Shown here: piece after piece, positions 10,186-19,099 of the stretch
How positions within the stretch are numbered: the first letter of the stretch is position 1
How the letters are laid out: the number at the start of each line of letters is the position of its first letter
NCBI RefSeq assembly: GCF_019139815.1
Contig: NZ_CP077079.1
Span: 5,835,001 to 5,899,000 of the forward strand
Length of the DNA: 64,000 bases
Direction: 5' to 3'
From: Pseudomonas asgharzadehiana
GTDB lineage: Bacteria; Pseudomonadota; Gammaproteobacteria; Pseudomonadales; Pseudomonadaceae
Program-made: the position numbers and the translations under genes
The notes under the pieces: generated by a model
Seen by the model: the letters and a program-made list of their open reading frames with translations, nothing else
Told to the model about the DNA's origin: nothing
The model's database searches: none

Positions 10186-11613
10186 ATGCCGAATCGCGCC
10201 CCTCTCGATGCCAAGACCGCCCGCTGGCTCCCCTGGGTGGTAGCGATCGCCTTCTTCATGCAGTCGCTGGACGGGACGATTCTGAACACGGCGCTGCCGG
10301 CCATGGCCCGAGACCTGGCGGAAAACCCGCTGCGCATGCAAGGCGTGGTGATCGCCTACATGCTCACCGTCGCGTTGCTGATCCCGGCATCGGGCTGGAT
10401 CGCCGACCGCTTCGGCACCAAGAAAATCTTCTTTGGCGCGATCATGCTGTTCAGCATCGGCTCCTTGCTGTGCGCCTTGTCCAGCAGCCTGACCATGTTG
10501 GTGGGTGCACGGGTGGTGCAGGGTCTGGGCGGTGCGTTGATGCTGCCGGTCGGGCGGCTGGTGGTGTTACGCGCCTACCCCCGCTCCGAACTGGTGCGAA
10601 TCATGGGCTTCATTACCATCCCCGGCCTGCTCGGCCCCCTGCTCGGCCCGACCATGGGCGGCTGGATGGTGCAATACCTGACCTGGCACTGGATCTTCCT
10701 GATCAACCTGCCGGTGGGCATGATCGGCTGCTACGCCGTGTGGAAATTCATCCCCGACTTGCGCGGCAGCGAGCGCACACGCTTCGACGGCGCGGGCTTT
10801 TTGCTGTTTGGCGCGGCGATGGTGCTGATCACCATCGCCATGGAAGGCCTGGGCGAACTGCACCTGCCGCACCTGCGGGTGATGTTACTGCTGTTCGGCG
10901 GGCTGGCGTGCCTGGCGGCGTATTGGCTGCGCGCCGGGCATATCGACAATGCGCTGTTCTCGCCGGTGCTGTTCAAGACGCGCACTTTCGCGGTGGGCAT
11001 CCTGGGCAACCTGTTCGCACGGTTGGGCAGTGGTGCGCTGCCGTTCCTGGTGCCGCTGCTGTTGCAAGTGGCGCTGGGTTATTCGCCGTCGCAGGCCGGC
11101 ATGAGCATGTTGCCTCTGGCGGCGGCGGCGATGTTTGCCAAGTCCATCGCCCGCCCGCTGATCGAGCGCCTGGGTTACCGCGTGGTGCTCACCGGCAACA
11201 CCCTGGCGTTGGGGATCATGTTGGCCAGCATGGGGCTGGTTACGGAGCACACGCCCTACCCGTTGCTGCTGGGCATGCTGGCGGTTTTGGGGGCCATCAA
11301 CTCGCTGCAATTTACCGCGATGAATACCGTCACCCTGATCGACCTCGACGACGCCCAGGCCAGCAGCGGCAACAGTTTGCTGTCGGTCGTGGCGCAACTG
11401 TCCCTGAGCCTCGGCGTGGCATGCGCCGGCGCGTTGCTCGGCGGTTTTACCGCAGAAACCGGCAACGACGGCGTGAGCACGGTGCTCGGCGCGTTCCAGT
11501 TGACCTTCCTCACCGTGGGCATCATGGCGATGCTGGCCGCGGGGATCTTCCTGCAACTGTCGCCAACAGACGGCAAACGCGCGGCCAGCCCAGAGCAGCA
11601 TATCGAGCATTGA
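10186..11613 (+). CDS. DHA2-family (14-TM) MFS exporter, MdtD/EmrB-like
   Basis: Proton-driven drug or metabolite exporter in the inner membrane, 475 residues with about 14 hydrophobic segments. The DHA2 motifs are WVVAIAFFMQSLDGTILNTALP in helix 1, the motif-A loop GWIADRFGTKKIFF, VVQGLGGALMLPVGRLVVL, and the motif-C-like PGLLGPLLGPTMGGWM in helix 5. The overall sequence resembles E. coli MdtD, but no RND pump genes are near. It begins 35 bp after the rhlA-like gene, after AAAGGGA, so the two are probably co-transcribed. DHA2 transporters also accompany rhamnolipid genes in Burkholderia and rhlC in P. aeruginosa, so export of the RhlA product is a reasonable inference. Confidence 0.8.
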   Translation: MPNRAPLDAKTARWLPWVVAIAFFMQSLDGTILNTALPAMARDLAENPLRMQGVVIAYMLTVALLIPASGWIADRFGTKKIFFGAIMLFSIGSLLCALSSSLTMLVGARVVQGLGGALMLPVGRLVVLRAYPRSELVRIMGFITIPGLLGPLLGPTMGGWMVQYLTWHWIFLINLPVGMIGCYAVWKFIPDLRGSERTRFDGAGFLLFGAAMVLITIAMEGLGELHLPHLRVMLLLFGGLACLAAYWLRAGHIDNALFSPVLFKTRTFAVGILGNLFARLGSGALPFLVPLLLQVALGYSPSQAGMSMLPLAAAAMFAKSIARPLIERLGYRVVLTGNTLALGIMLASMGLVTEHTPYPLLLGMLAVLGAINSLQFTAMNTVTLIDLDDAQASSGNSLLSVVAQLSLSLGVACAGALLGGFTAETGNDGVSTVLGAFQLTFLTVGIMAMLAAGIFLQLSPTDGKRAASPEQHIEH

Positions 11614-11695
11614 CCGGCGTCTCGTCTAGAACTTGCAGGGAAATTCCCACAGGGCTGGTACACTGCGCGACATTTTGTTTTGCAGAGCCAGCCCC

Positions 11696-13081
<1,386 letters not shown>

Positions 13082-13110
13082 CACGGACCTCCAAATTTAT
13101 CGGAGATCCA

Positions 13111-13202
13111 ATGTGGGAGGGGGCTTGCCCCCGATAGCAGTGTGTCAGTCAGTACATCTGTTACTGATACATCGCAATCGGGAGCAAGCCCCCTCCCACA
13201 TT
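13111..13202. repeat. REPIN between dbpA and the flavoprotein gene
   Basis: ATGTGGGAGGGGGCTTGCCC and its inverted copy GGGAGCAAGCCCCCTCCCAC are separated by about 45 bp. It is a full REP doublet in the intergenic gap. Confidence 0.85.
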
Positions 13203-13242
13203 TGACTGTATTTCACATCAGAATTTGTATGAGGACATTGCT

Positions 13243-14421
13243 GTGCGCTCGACCGAAGTTGTGATCATTGGCGCCGGCGCCGCAGGCTTGATGTGCGCGC
13301 TGACCGCCGCCGGGCGTGGACGCAAGGTGATGCTGATCGACCACGCCAACAAGGCCGGCAAAAAGATCCTGATGTCCGGCGGTGGCCGCTGCAATTTCAC
13401 CAACCTGTACACCGAGCCGGCCAACTTTCTCTCGCACAACGCGCACTTCTGCAAATCCGCGCTGGCCCGCTACACCCAGTGGGACTTTATCGGGCTGGTG
13501 GCCAAGCACGGCGTGCCGTACCACGAGAAAAAGCTCGGCCAGCTGTTCTGCGATAACAAGTCCAGCGACATCCTCGGCATGTTGCTCGATGAGTGCATCC
13601 AGACCGGCGTCAGCCTGCACCTGGACACCTCCATCGAGGAAATTGCCAGGCTCGACAGCGGCTACCAATTGCAGACCACCTTGGGCGAGCTGCGGTGTGA
13701 ATCCCTGGTGATCGCCACCGGCGGTTTGTCGATCCCAACCCTGGGCGCGACCGGTTTCGGTTACCAGGTGGCCAGGCAATTCAGCCATGAACTGCTGCCC
13801 ACCCGCGCGGGGCTGGTGCCGTTCACCATCACCGATCAGCTCAAGGAGTTGTGCGCAGAGCTGTCGGGCACCTCCGTGGACTGCCTGGTCAGTTGCAACA
13901 ACGAGAGCTTTCGCGAAAACATCCTGTTCACCCACCGTGGCCTGAGCGGGCCGGCGATCCTGCAGATTTCGTCCTACTGGGAACCCGGCGACACCGTAGA
14001 GATTAACCTGCTGCCCGACCACGACGCCCACACCTGGCTGCAACAGCAACAAGCCGAGCGCCCGGACAGCGAGCTGAAAACCTTGCTGGGTGAAATCTTC
14101 ACCAAGAAGATGGCCAACCTGCTGGCGCAAACCTGGTTCGTGTCCAAGCCGATGAAGCAATACACCCACGCCGAAATTGCCGACATCGCGCAAAAACTGG
14201 GGAGCTGGCAGCTGGTGCCGGCGGGTACCGAAGGCTATCGCACCGCCGAGGTGACGCTGGGTGGGGTGGATACGCGGGAAGTGTCGTCCAAGACCATGGA
14301 GTCGCTGAAAAGCCCGGGGCTGTATTTTATCGGCGAGGTGCTGGACGTGACCGGTCACCTGGGCGGGTTCAATTTCCAGTGGGCGTGGGCTTCGGGCTAC
14401 GCGGCCGCGCAATACGTCTGA
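13243..14421 (+). CDS. HI0933/YhiN-type NAD(P)/FAD-dependent oxidoreductase
   Basis: Flavoprotein of the HI0933 family, biochemical role not established; 392 residues. The N-terminal Rossmann motif VVIIGAGAAGLMCAL is followed by the family-specific run AGKKILMSGGGRCNFTN (about residues 37-53). A central IATGGLSIPTLGATGFGYQVA and the C-terminal GEVLDVTGHLGGFNFQWAWASGYAAA are also family hallmarks. The frame opens with a TTG at 13225, but GTG at 13243 lies 7 bp after GAGGA (13231-13235) and gives the usual terminus, so I chose it. It is probably monocistronic, bounded by a REPIN upstream and a REP hairpin downstream. Confidence 0.85.
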   Translation: MRSTEVVIIGAGAAGLMCALTAAGRGRKVMLIDHANKAGKKILMSGGGRCNFTNLYTEPANFLSHNAHFCKSALARYTQWDFIGLVAKHGVPYHEKKLGQLFCDNKSSDILGMLLDECIQTGVSLHLDTSIEEIARLDSGYQLQTTLGELRCESLVIATGGLSIPTLGATGFGYQVARQFSHELLPTRAGLVPFTITDQLKELCAELSGTSVDCLVSCNNESFRENILFTHRGLSGPAILQISSYWEPGDTVEINLLPDHDAHTWLQQQQAERPDSELKTLLGEIFTKKMANLLAQTWFVSKPMKQYTHAEIADIAQKLGSWQLVPAGTEGYRTAEVTLGGVDTREVSSKTMESLKSPGLYFIGEVLDVTGHLGGFNFQWAWASGYAAAQYV

Positions 14422-14437
14422 CACAGCACGGTAAAAC

Positions 14438-14469
14438 ATGTGGGAGGGGGCTTGCCCCCTCCCACATTT
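14438..14469. repeat. Compact REP hairpin with CTTG loop
   Basis: ATGTGGGAGGGGG and CCCCCTCCCACAT flank a CTTG loop. This is a 13-bp perfect stem, a collapsed form of the REPIN seen at 13111. It may end the preceding transcript. Confidence 0.7.
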
Positions 14470-14580
14470 TGATTTGCGGCGTGCCTGGGAAATATTTGCG
14501 CGGGGATGTGATCGCCACCCTTGCCGTGGCGTCCTTGATAGCTCAATTTAGCGGCATCGCTCCGGAAGACTCCAGACTTC

Positions 14581-16764
14581 ATGTCATCGACCTCGTTCAA
14601 GCAGTCCATGCGGCGCCTGTGGGCGCTGGATAAATTCAGTTACAGCATTCGGGTATTCATCGCCCTTACCGGCAGTATGGCGCTGTGCTGGTACCAGGAT
14701 GAAATGACCCTGCTGATCCCACTGTTCCTGGGGATTATCGCCAGCGCCCTGGCCGAGACCGACGACAGCTGGCAAGGCCGCCTCAATGCCCTGGCGGTGA
14801 CGCTGGTGTGTTTCAGCATCGCCGCGCTGTCGGTGGAGTTGCTGTTCCCCTACCCGTGGATTTTCGCCATTTCCCTGGCCCTGGCGACGTTCGGCCTGAC
14901 CATGCTCGGCGCCTTGGGCGAACGTTATGGGGCGATTGCATCGGCCACGCTGATTCTGTCGGTGTACACCATGATCGGTGTGGACCAGCGCGGTGGTGCC
15001 GTGAATGATTTCTGGCACGAGCCACTGCTGTTGGTGGCGGGTGCCGCCTGGTACGGCGCGTTGTCGGTGCTGTGGCAGGCGCTGTTTTCCAACCAGCCGG
15101 TGCAGCAGAGCCTGGCGCGGTTGTTCCGCGAGTTGGGGCGTTACCTCAAGCTCAAATCGTCGTTGTTCGAACCGATCCGCCAACTGGATGTGGAAGCACG
15201 GCGCCTGGAACTGGCCCAGCAAAACGGCCGAGTCGTGGCTGCGCTGAATGCCGCGAAGGAAATCATCCTGCACCGCGTGGGCAATGGTCGACCGGGCTCG
15301 AAGGTCAGTCGCTACCTCAAACTGTACTTCCTGGCCCAGGACATCCACGAACGCGCCAGCTCATCCCATTACCCTTACAACGCCCTGGCCGAAGCGTTCT
15401 TCCACAGCGATGTGCTGTTCCGCTGCCAGCGCCTGTTGCGTCAGCAAGGCAAGGCCTGCCAGGCCCTGGCCGAGTCGATCCAGTTGCGCCAGCCGTTCAT
15501 CTATGACGACAGCTTCGCCGAGGCCCTCAGTGACCTGAACGCCTCGCTGGAACACCTGCGCATCCAGAGCAACCCGGCCTGGCGCGGCCTGCTGCGCTCG
15601 CTGCGGGCGCTGGCGGCCAACCTGTCGACGCTCGACCGCCTGCTCGGCGACGCCAGCAACCCCGACGCCCTGGCCGACGCCACCGATAGCAACCTGCTGG
15701 ACCGCGCCCCGCGCAACCTCAAGGAAATGTGGACGCGCCTGCGCACGCAGCTCACGCCGACGTCGCTGCTGTTTCGCCATGCCCTGCGCCTGTCCCTGGC
15801 GCTGAGCATCGGCTACGGCACCTTGCATGTCATTCACGCGTCCCAGGGTTACTGGATCATCCTGACCACCCTGTTTGTGTGCCAGCCGAACTACGGTGCG
15901 ACCCGGCGCAAGCTTGGCCAGCGGATCATCGGTACCGCCATCGGCCTCACCGTGGCCTGGGCGCTGTTCGACCTGTTCCCCAGCCCGCTGGTGCAATCGA
16001 TGTTCGCCATCGCCGCAGGCCTGGTGTTCTTTATCAACCGCACCACGCGCTACACCCTCGCGACCGCGGCCATTACCTTGATGGTGCTGTTCTGCTTCAA
16101 TCAGGTGGGCGATGGCTACGGGCTGTTTTTGCCACGGTTGCTCGACACGTTGCTCGGCAGCCTGATCGCCGGCCTGGCGGTGTTCCTGTTCCTGCCGGAC
16201 TGGCAGGGCCGCCGCCTGAACAAAGTGCTGGCCAACACCCTGACCTGCAACAGCATCTACCTGCGCCAGATCATGCAGCAATATGCCGCCGGCAAGAGCG
16301 ACGACCTGGCTTATCGCCTGGCCCGGCGCAACGCGCACAACGCCGACGCGGCACTGTCGACCACCCTGGCCAATATGTTGATGGAGCCGGGGCATTTCCG
16401 TAAGGAAGCGGACGTGGGTTTCCGTTTCCTGGTGCTGTCCCATACCTTGCTCAGCTACTTGTCAGGGCTCGGCGCGCACCGCGACACGCAACTGCCGGCC
16501 GAGGTGCACGAACACCTGATCGACGGCGCGGGCAAGACCCTCGCGGCGAGCATCGATGAGATCGCCACGGGGCTGGCCAACAAGCAACCCATTGCGATCC
16601 AGAGCGATGCCGAGGAAGCCCTGGCCGCGGACCTGGAGCAGATGCCGGATGAGATAGATGAAGGGCAGCGACTGGTGCAGACGCAGTTGGCGTTGATCTG
16701 CCGGCAGTTGGGGCCGCTGCGTACGTTGGCGGCGCATTTGATCAAGGACACCAGCGCGGCTTAG
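14581..16764 (+). CDS. yccS: YccS/FUSC-family inner-membrane protein
   Basis: Large membrane protein of the YccS (TIGR01666) family; molecular function unknown, distantly related to fusaric acid and aromatic-acid efflux pumps. It has 727 residues with the characteristic duplicated layout. The N-terminal membrane block (about residues 20-160, FIALTGSMALCWYQ ... ILSVYTMIGV) precedes a long hydrophilic region (about 170-400). A second membrane block follows (about 405-535, LFRHALRLSLALSIGYG ... LIAGLAVFLFLPDW), then a cytoplasmic tail rich in charged helices. The ATG at 14581 has no strong ribosome binding site. It ends 4 bp before the convergent binding-protein gene. Confidence 0.85.
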   Translation: MSSTSFKQSMRRLWALDKFSYSIRVFIALTGSMALCWYQDEMTLLIPLFLGIIASALAETDDSWQGRLNALAVTLVCFSIAALSVELLFPYPWIFAISLALATFGLTMLGALGERYGAIASATLILSVYTMIGVDQRGGAVNDFWHEPLLLVAGAAWYGALSVLWQALFSNQPVQQSLARLFRELGRYLKLKSSLFEPIRQLDVEARRLELAQQNGRVVAALNAAKEIILHRVGNGRPGSKVSRYLKLYFLAQDIHERASSSHYPYNALAEAFFHSDVLFRCQRLLRQQGKACQALAESIQLRQPFIYDDSFAEALSDLNASLEHLRIQSNPAWRGLLRSLRALAANLSTLDRLLGDASNPDALADATDSNLLDRAPRNLKEMWTRLRTQLTPTSLLFRHALRLSLALSIGYGTLHVIHASQGYWIILTTLFVCQPNYGATRRKLGQRIIGTAIGLTVAWALFDLFPSPLVQSMFAIAAGLVFFINRTTRYTLATAAITLMVLFCFNQVGDGYGLFLPRLLDTLLGSLIAGLAVFLFLPDWQGRRLNKVLANTLTCNSIYLRQIMQQYAAGKSDDLAYRLARRNAHNADAALSTTLANMLMEPGHFRKEADVGFRFLVLSHTLLSYLSGLGAHRDTQLPAEVHEHLIDGAGKTLAASIDEIATGLANKQPIAIQSDAEEALAADLEQMPDEIDEGQRLVQTQLALICRQLGPLRTLAAHLIKDTSAA

Positions 16765-16768
16765 GCCG

Positions 16769-17512
16769 CTACATCCCATGTGCACTCATCAACCGTGCAT
16801 AGCTGCCATCGGCCTTCATCCTGGCAATCTCCCGATCAAACCCGGCCACGATCTGCGCGTGCTCGGGGTGCTTGAGGCTTACCAGGATATGCAGACTGTT
16901 TTCACTCAGCGGCTTGGGCAGGAACTCCACCGCATTGCGCACTTTGGGCGATTCGCGGGACAAGTAATAGCGCGCGACATATTCATCCTCCACCGTCAGC
17001 CGCACCCGCTGCGCCGCCAGCATGCGCACGGCCATGGCGAAGTTATGCACCGGGACTTTCTGTAACTGCGTATCCCCATCGAACGCTGCTGAATACGCAT
17101 ACCCCCGCACCACGGCGACGGGGTAGTCGTGCAATTGTTCAAGGTTCTGATACTCGATGGGGTCGTCGCGACGCTTGATAAACCGCACGCGGTTGACCAG
17201 GTACTCGCCGGAGAACTCTCCCAGGTGCGTGCGGGCATCGTCGTACCAGGCGTTGATCAGCACGTCATAGCGCCCGTCGCCCACGCCCATCAGCGCCCGA
17301 GCCCACGGCACCTGTTCAAACTCACTGGCATAACCCGCACGGGCCAGGGCGGTGCTGACGATATCGGTCGCCAGCCCGCCGTTGATCAACGTGGCATCGG
17401 TAAAGGGGGGCCAGGCATCTGCAACCAAACGCAGGCGCAGACGCTCTGCAAACGCAGGCGCCGCCAGCAACAACACTCCAATCAACGCAACGGCACGAGA
17501 GAGTCGCAGCAT
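16769..17512 (-). CDS. Orphan periplasmic solute-binding protein (family 3)
   Basis: Secreted extracellular solute-binding protein of the amino-acid type, about 247 residues. The N-terminal signal peptide MLRLSRAVALIGVLLLAAPAFA is followed by LRLVADAWPPFTD, the typical opening of SBP_bac_3 domains. The ATG at 17512 is placed 8 bp after AAGGA; a TTG two codons earlier is too close to that site. No ABC permease or ATPase is adjacent, so it may serve a transporter encoded elsewhere or act as a sensor-like binding protein. It is convergent with yccS. Ligand not predictable. Confidence 0.8.
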   Translation of the reverse strand: MLRLSRAVALIGVLLLAAPAFAERLRLRLVADAWPPFTDATLINGGLATDIVSTALARAGYASEFEQVPWARALMGVGDGRYDVLINAWYDDARTHLGEFSGEYLVNRVRFIKRRDDPIEYQNLEQLHDYPVAVVRGYAYSAAFDGDTQLQKVPVHNFAMAVRMLAAQRVRLTVEDEYVARYYLSRESPKVRNAVEFLPKPLSENSLHILVSLKHPEHAQIVAGFDREIARMKADGSYARLMSAHGM

Positions 17513-17713
17513 GCTCAAAGTCCTTGGCGGGCAGGCAATGGCCTTGGTTCAGGCAATGCCTGAGGCTCTAACATTAGCTCAGATTACACAAAGAAACGGC
17601 CGGTGAACGCACTCAATGATGGCAAATTGATTTCATTCACAAAAATAGTTGATTTAGACACCGCCGCCCACCGCGCTTACTATCCAGCACAGACATTTAC
17701 GTGAGACCACACC

Positions 17714-18166
17714 ATGACAGTCGATTGGGTTTGCAAACATCACAGCGACCTGGGCAAGGAGCAGCTGTATGCCATCCTGCGTTTGCGCAGCGAAGTCTTC
17801 GTTGTCGAGCAGAAGTGCGTTTATCAGGACATCGACGGGCAGGACCTGGCTGGCGATACCCACCACTTGATGGCCTGGAAAAATGATGAGTTGGTGGCCT
17901 ACCTGCGCCTGCTGGACCCGGAATCCCAGGGCGGTGACGTAGTGGTCGGCCGGGTGATCGTTGCGCCAGCGGCACGCGGTACTGGTTTGGGGCACCAGAT
18001 GATGGAAGAAACTCTGCGTCAGATCAAAGAGATCTGGCCCGAAACGCCGATTTTTCTGTCAGCCCAGGCGCATTTGCAGGGGTATTACGGGAAGTACGGG
18101 TTTGTGGTGGCGGGTGAGGAATACCTTGAGGATGACATCCCTCATATCGGTATGCGGCGCGCTTGA
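17714..18166 (+). CDS. elaA: ElaA-family GNAT N-acetyltransferase
   Basis: Cytoplasmic acetyl-CoA-dependent N-acetyltransferase of the ElaA family, substrate unknown; 150 residues. ElaA hallmarks are LRLRSEVFVVEQKCVYQDID near residue 21 and HLMAWKNDELVAYLRLL near 50. The acetyl-CoA loop is VGRVIVAPAARGTGLGHQMM (R/Q-x-x-G-x-G/A variant, near 78-97). The C-terminal strand region is AQAHLQGYYGKYGFV. It is divergent from the binding-protein gene across a 200-bp intergenic region and is probably monocistronic. Confidence 0.88.
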   Translation: MTVDWVCKHHSDLGKEQLYAILRLRSEVFVVEQKCVYQDIDGQDLAGDTHHLMAWKNDELVAYLRLLDPESQGGDVVVGRVIVAPAARGTGLGHQMMEETLRQIKEIWPETPIFLSAQAHLQGYYGKYGFVVAGEEYLEDDIPHIGMRRA

Positions 18167-18186
18167 GGGGCCACATCTCCCCCCTC

Positions 18187-18212
18187 ACATGTGGAAGGGG
18201 GCTTGCTCCCGA
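18187..18212. repeat. Degenerate single REP sequence
   Basis: CACATGTGGAAGGGGGCTTG followed by CTCCCGAT is one arm of the REP family with several changes. A weak partner (CATCTCCCCCCTCACAT) lies just upstream. Confidence 0.5.
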
Positions 18213-18239
18213 TGGCGCCAGCCGGTTCAGCGCAAAACG

Positions 18240-18536
18240 TCAGGGATAACCCAAAACCTGTTTGATGGCCGCCAGATTACCCTCGATCCAACGCCGATCA
18301 ATCGCCCCCCAATCACGAATCCGATACTGCCCGGCATGGTTGCGGGCACCTTCCTCCTGCTCGAATTCACACACGATATCCAGATCGGCCAACGCCGCAA
18401 TCGTGTCCTGCGCCGTGCGTCGGGGCATGCCGGTGACGTCGGTCAACGCCGGGACGCTGCTGGCCAGCCCACTGTCGATCAGGTACGCCACGTACAGACG
18501 GCGATAGAAACTGCTTTTGGTCTTGCTCACTTCCAT
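18240..18536 (-). CDS. Small winged-helix-type DNA-binding protein
   Basis: 98-residue protein with no membrane segment. The central part (LASSVPALTDVTGMPRRTAQDTIAALADLDIVCEF, about residues 24-58) reads as a winged helix-turn-helix: a helix, a turn with GMPRRTAQ as recognition helix, then a beta wing. The C-terminus (QYRIRDWGAIDRRWIEGNLAAIKQVLGY) is conserved among Pseudomonas proteins annotated only as helix-turn-helix proteins. It lies 19 bp after the metalloprotease gene on the same strand, so the two are probably co-transcribed. Its target is unknown. Confidence 0.7.
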   Translation of the reverse strand: MEVSKTKSSFYRRLYVAYLIDSGLASSVPALTDVTGMPRRTAQDTIAALADLDIVCEFEQEEGARNHAGQYRIRDWGAIDRRWIEGNLAAIKQVLGYP

Positions 18537-18555
18537 GGTGGGTCGCCTTGTGCGG

Positions 18556-19056
18556 TCAGGGTTTGCCCTGCAGGTCGCGATACGTGAGGTACACGCGCAG
18601 GTCGAATTCCACCTGGTGGTAGCCTGGCATCATGTAGTCGCAGAGTTTGTAGAACGCCTTGTTGTGGTCCGATTCCTTGAAGTGCGCCAGCTCATGTACC
18701 ACGATCATGCGCAGGAATTGCGGTGCCGCCTCTTTGAACAGCGCGGCAATGCGGATCTCTTTCTTGGCCTTCAGGTTGCCGCCCTGCACCCGCGAAATCG
18801 TGGTGTGCAGGCCGAGGGCGCGGTGGGTCAGGTCCAGGCGGTTATCGAACAGCACTTTGTCGATGGCGGGGGCGTTGCGCAGGTGCTCCTGCTTCAAGGC
18901 CAAGGCGTAGGCGTACAGGGCCTTATCGCTCTGTACGGCATGGCGTTCGGGGTAACGCTGGTCCAGATAGGCACCCAACTGGTCCTTGGCGATCAGTTGG
19001 CGCACTTGTTCCTGAAGAGCGGGCGGGTAGGCCTGGAGGTATTTCAGCGCGGTCAT
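18556..19056 (-). CDS. YgjP-type zinc metallopeptidase (M48/WLM-like)
   Basis: Putative cytoplasmic zinc protease of the YgjP-like family, about 166 residues. The active-site motif is MIVVHELAHFKESDHNKAFY (HExxH plus a downstream His, near residue 125-144), the gluzincin pattern of YgjP/SprT-like enzymes. No signal peptide or membrane segment is present. The start at 19056 (MTALKYLQAYP) is chosen over an upstream TTG at 19071; neither has a strong ribosome binding site. It probably forms an operon with the small wHTH gene downstream. Substrate unknown. Confidence 0.82.
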   Translation of the reverse strand: MTALKYLQAYPPALQEQVRQLIAKDQLGAYLDQRYPERHAVQSDKALYAYALALKQEHLRNAPAIDKVLFDNRLDLTHRALGLHTTISRVQGGNLKAKKEIRIAALFKEAAPQFLRMIVVHELAHFKESDHNKAFYKLCDYMMPGYHQVEFDLRVYLTYRDLQGKP

Positions 19057-19099
19057 TGAGGTCTGCAACAAGGTTCGAATGGCCGTCAGTGTAGCGAAT

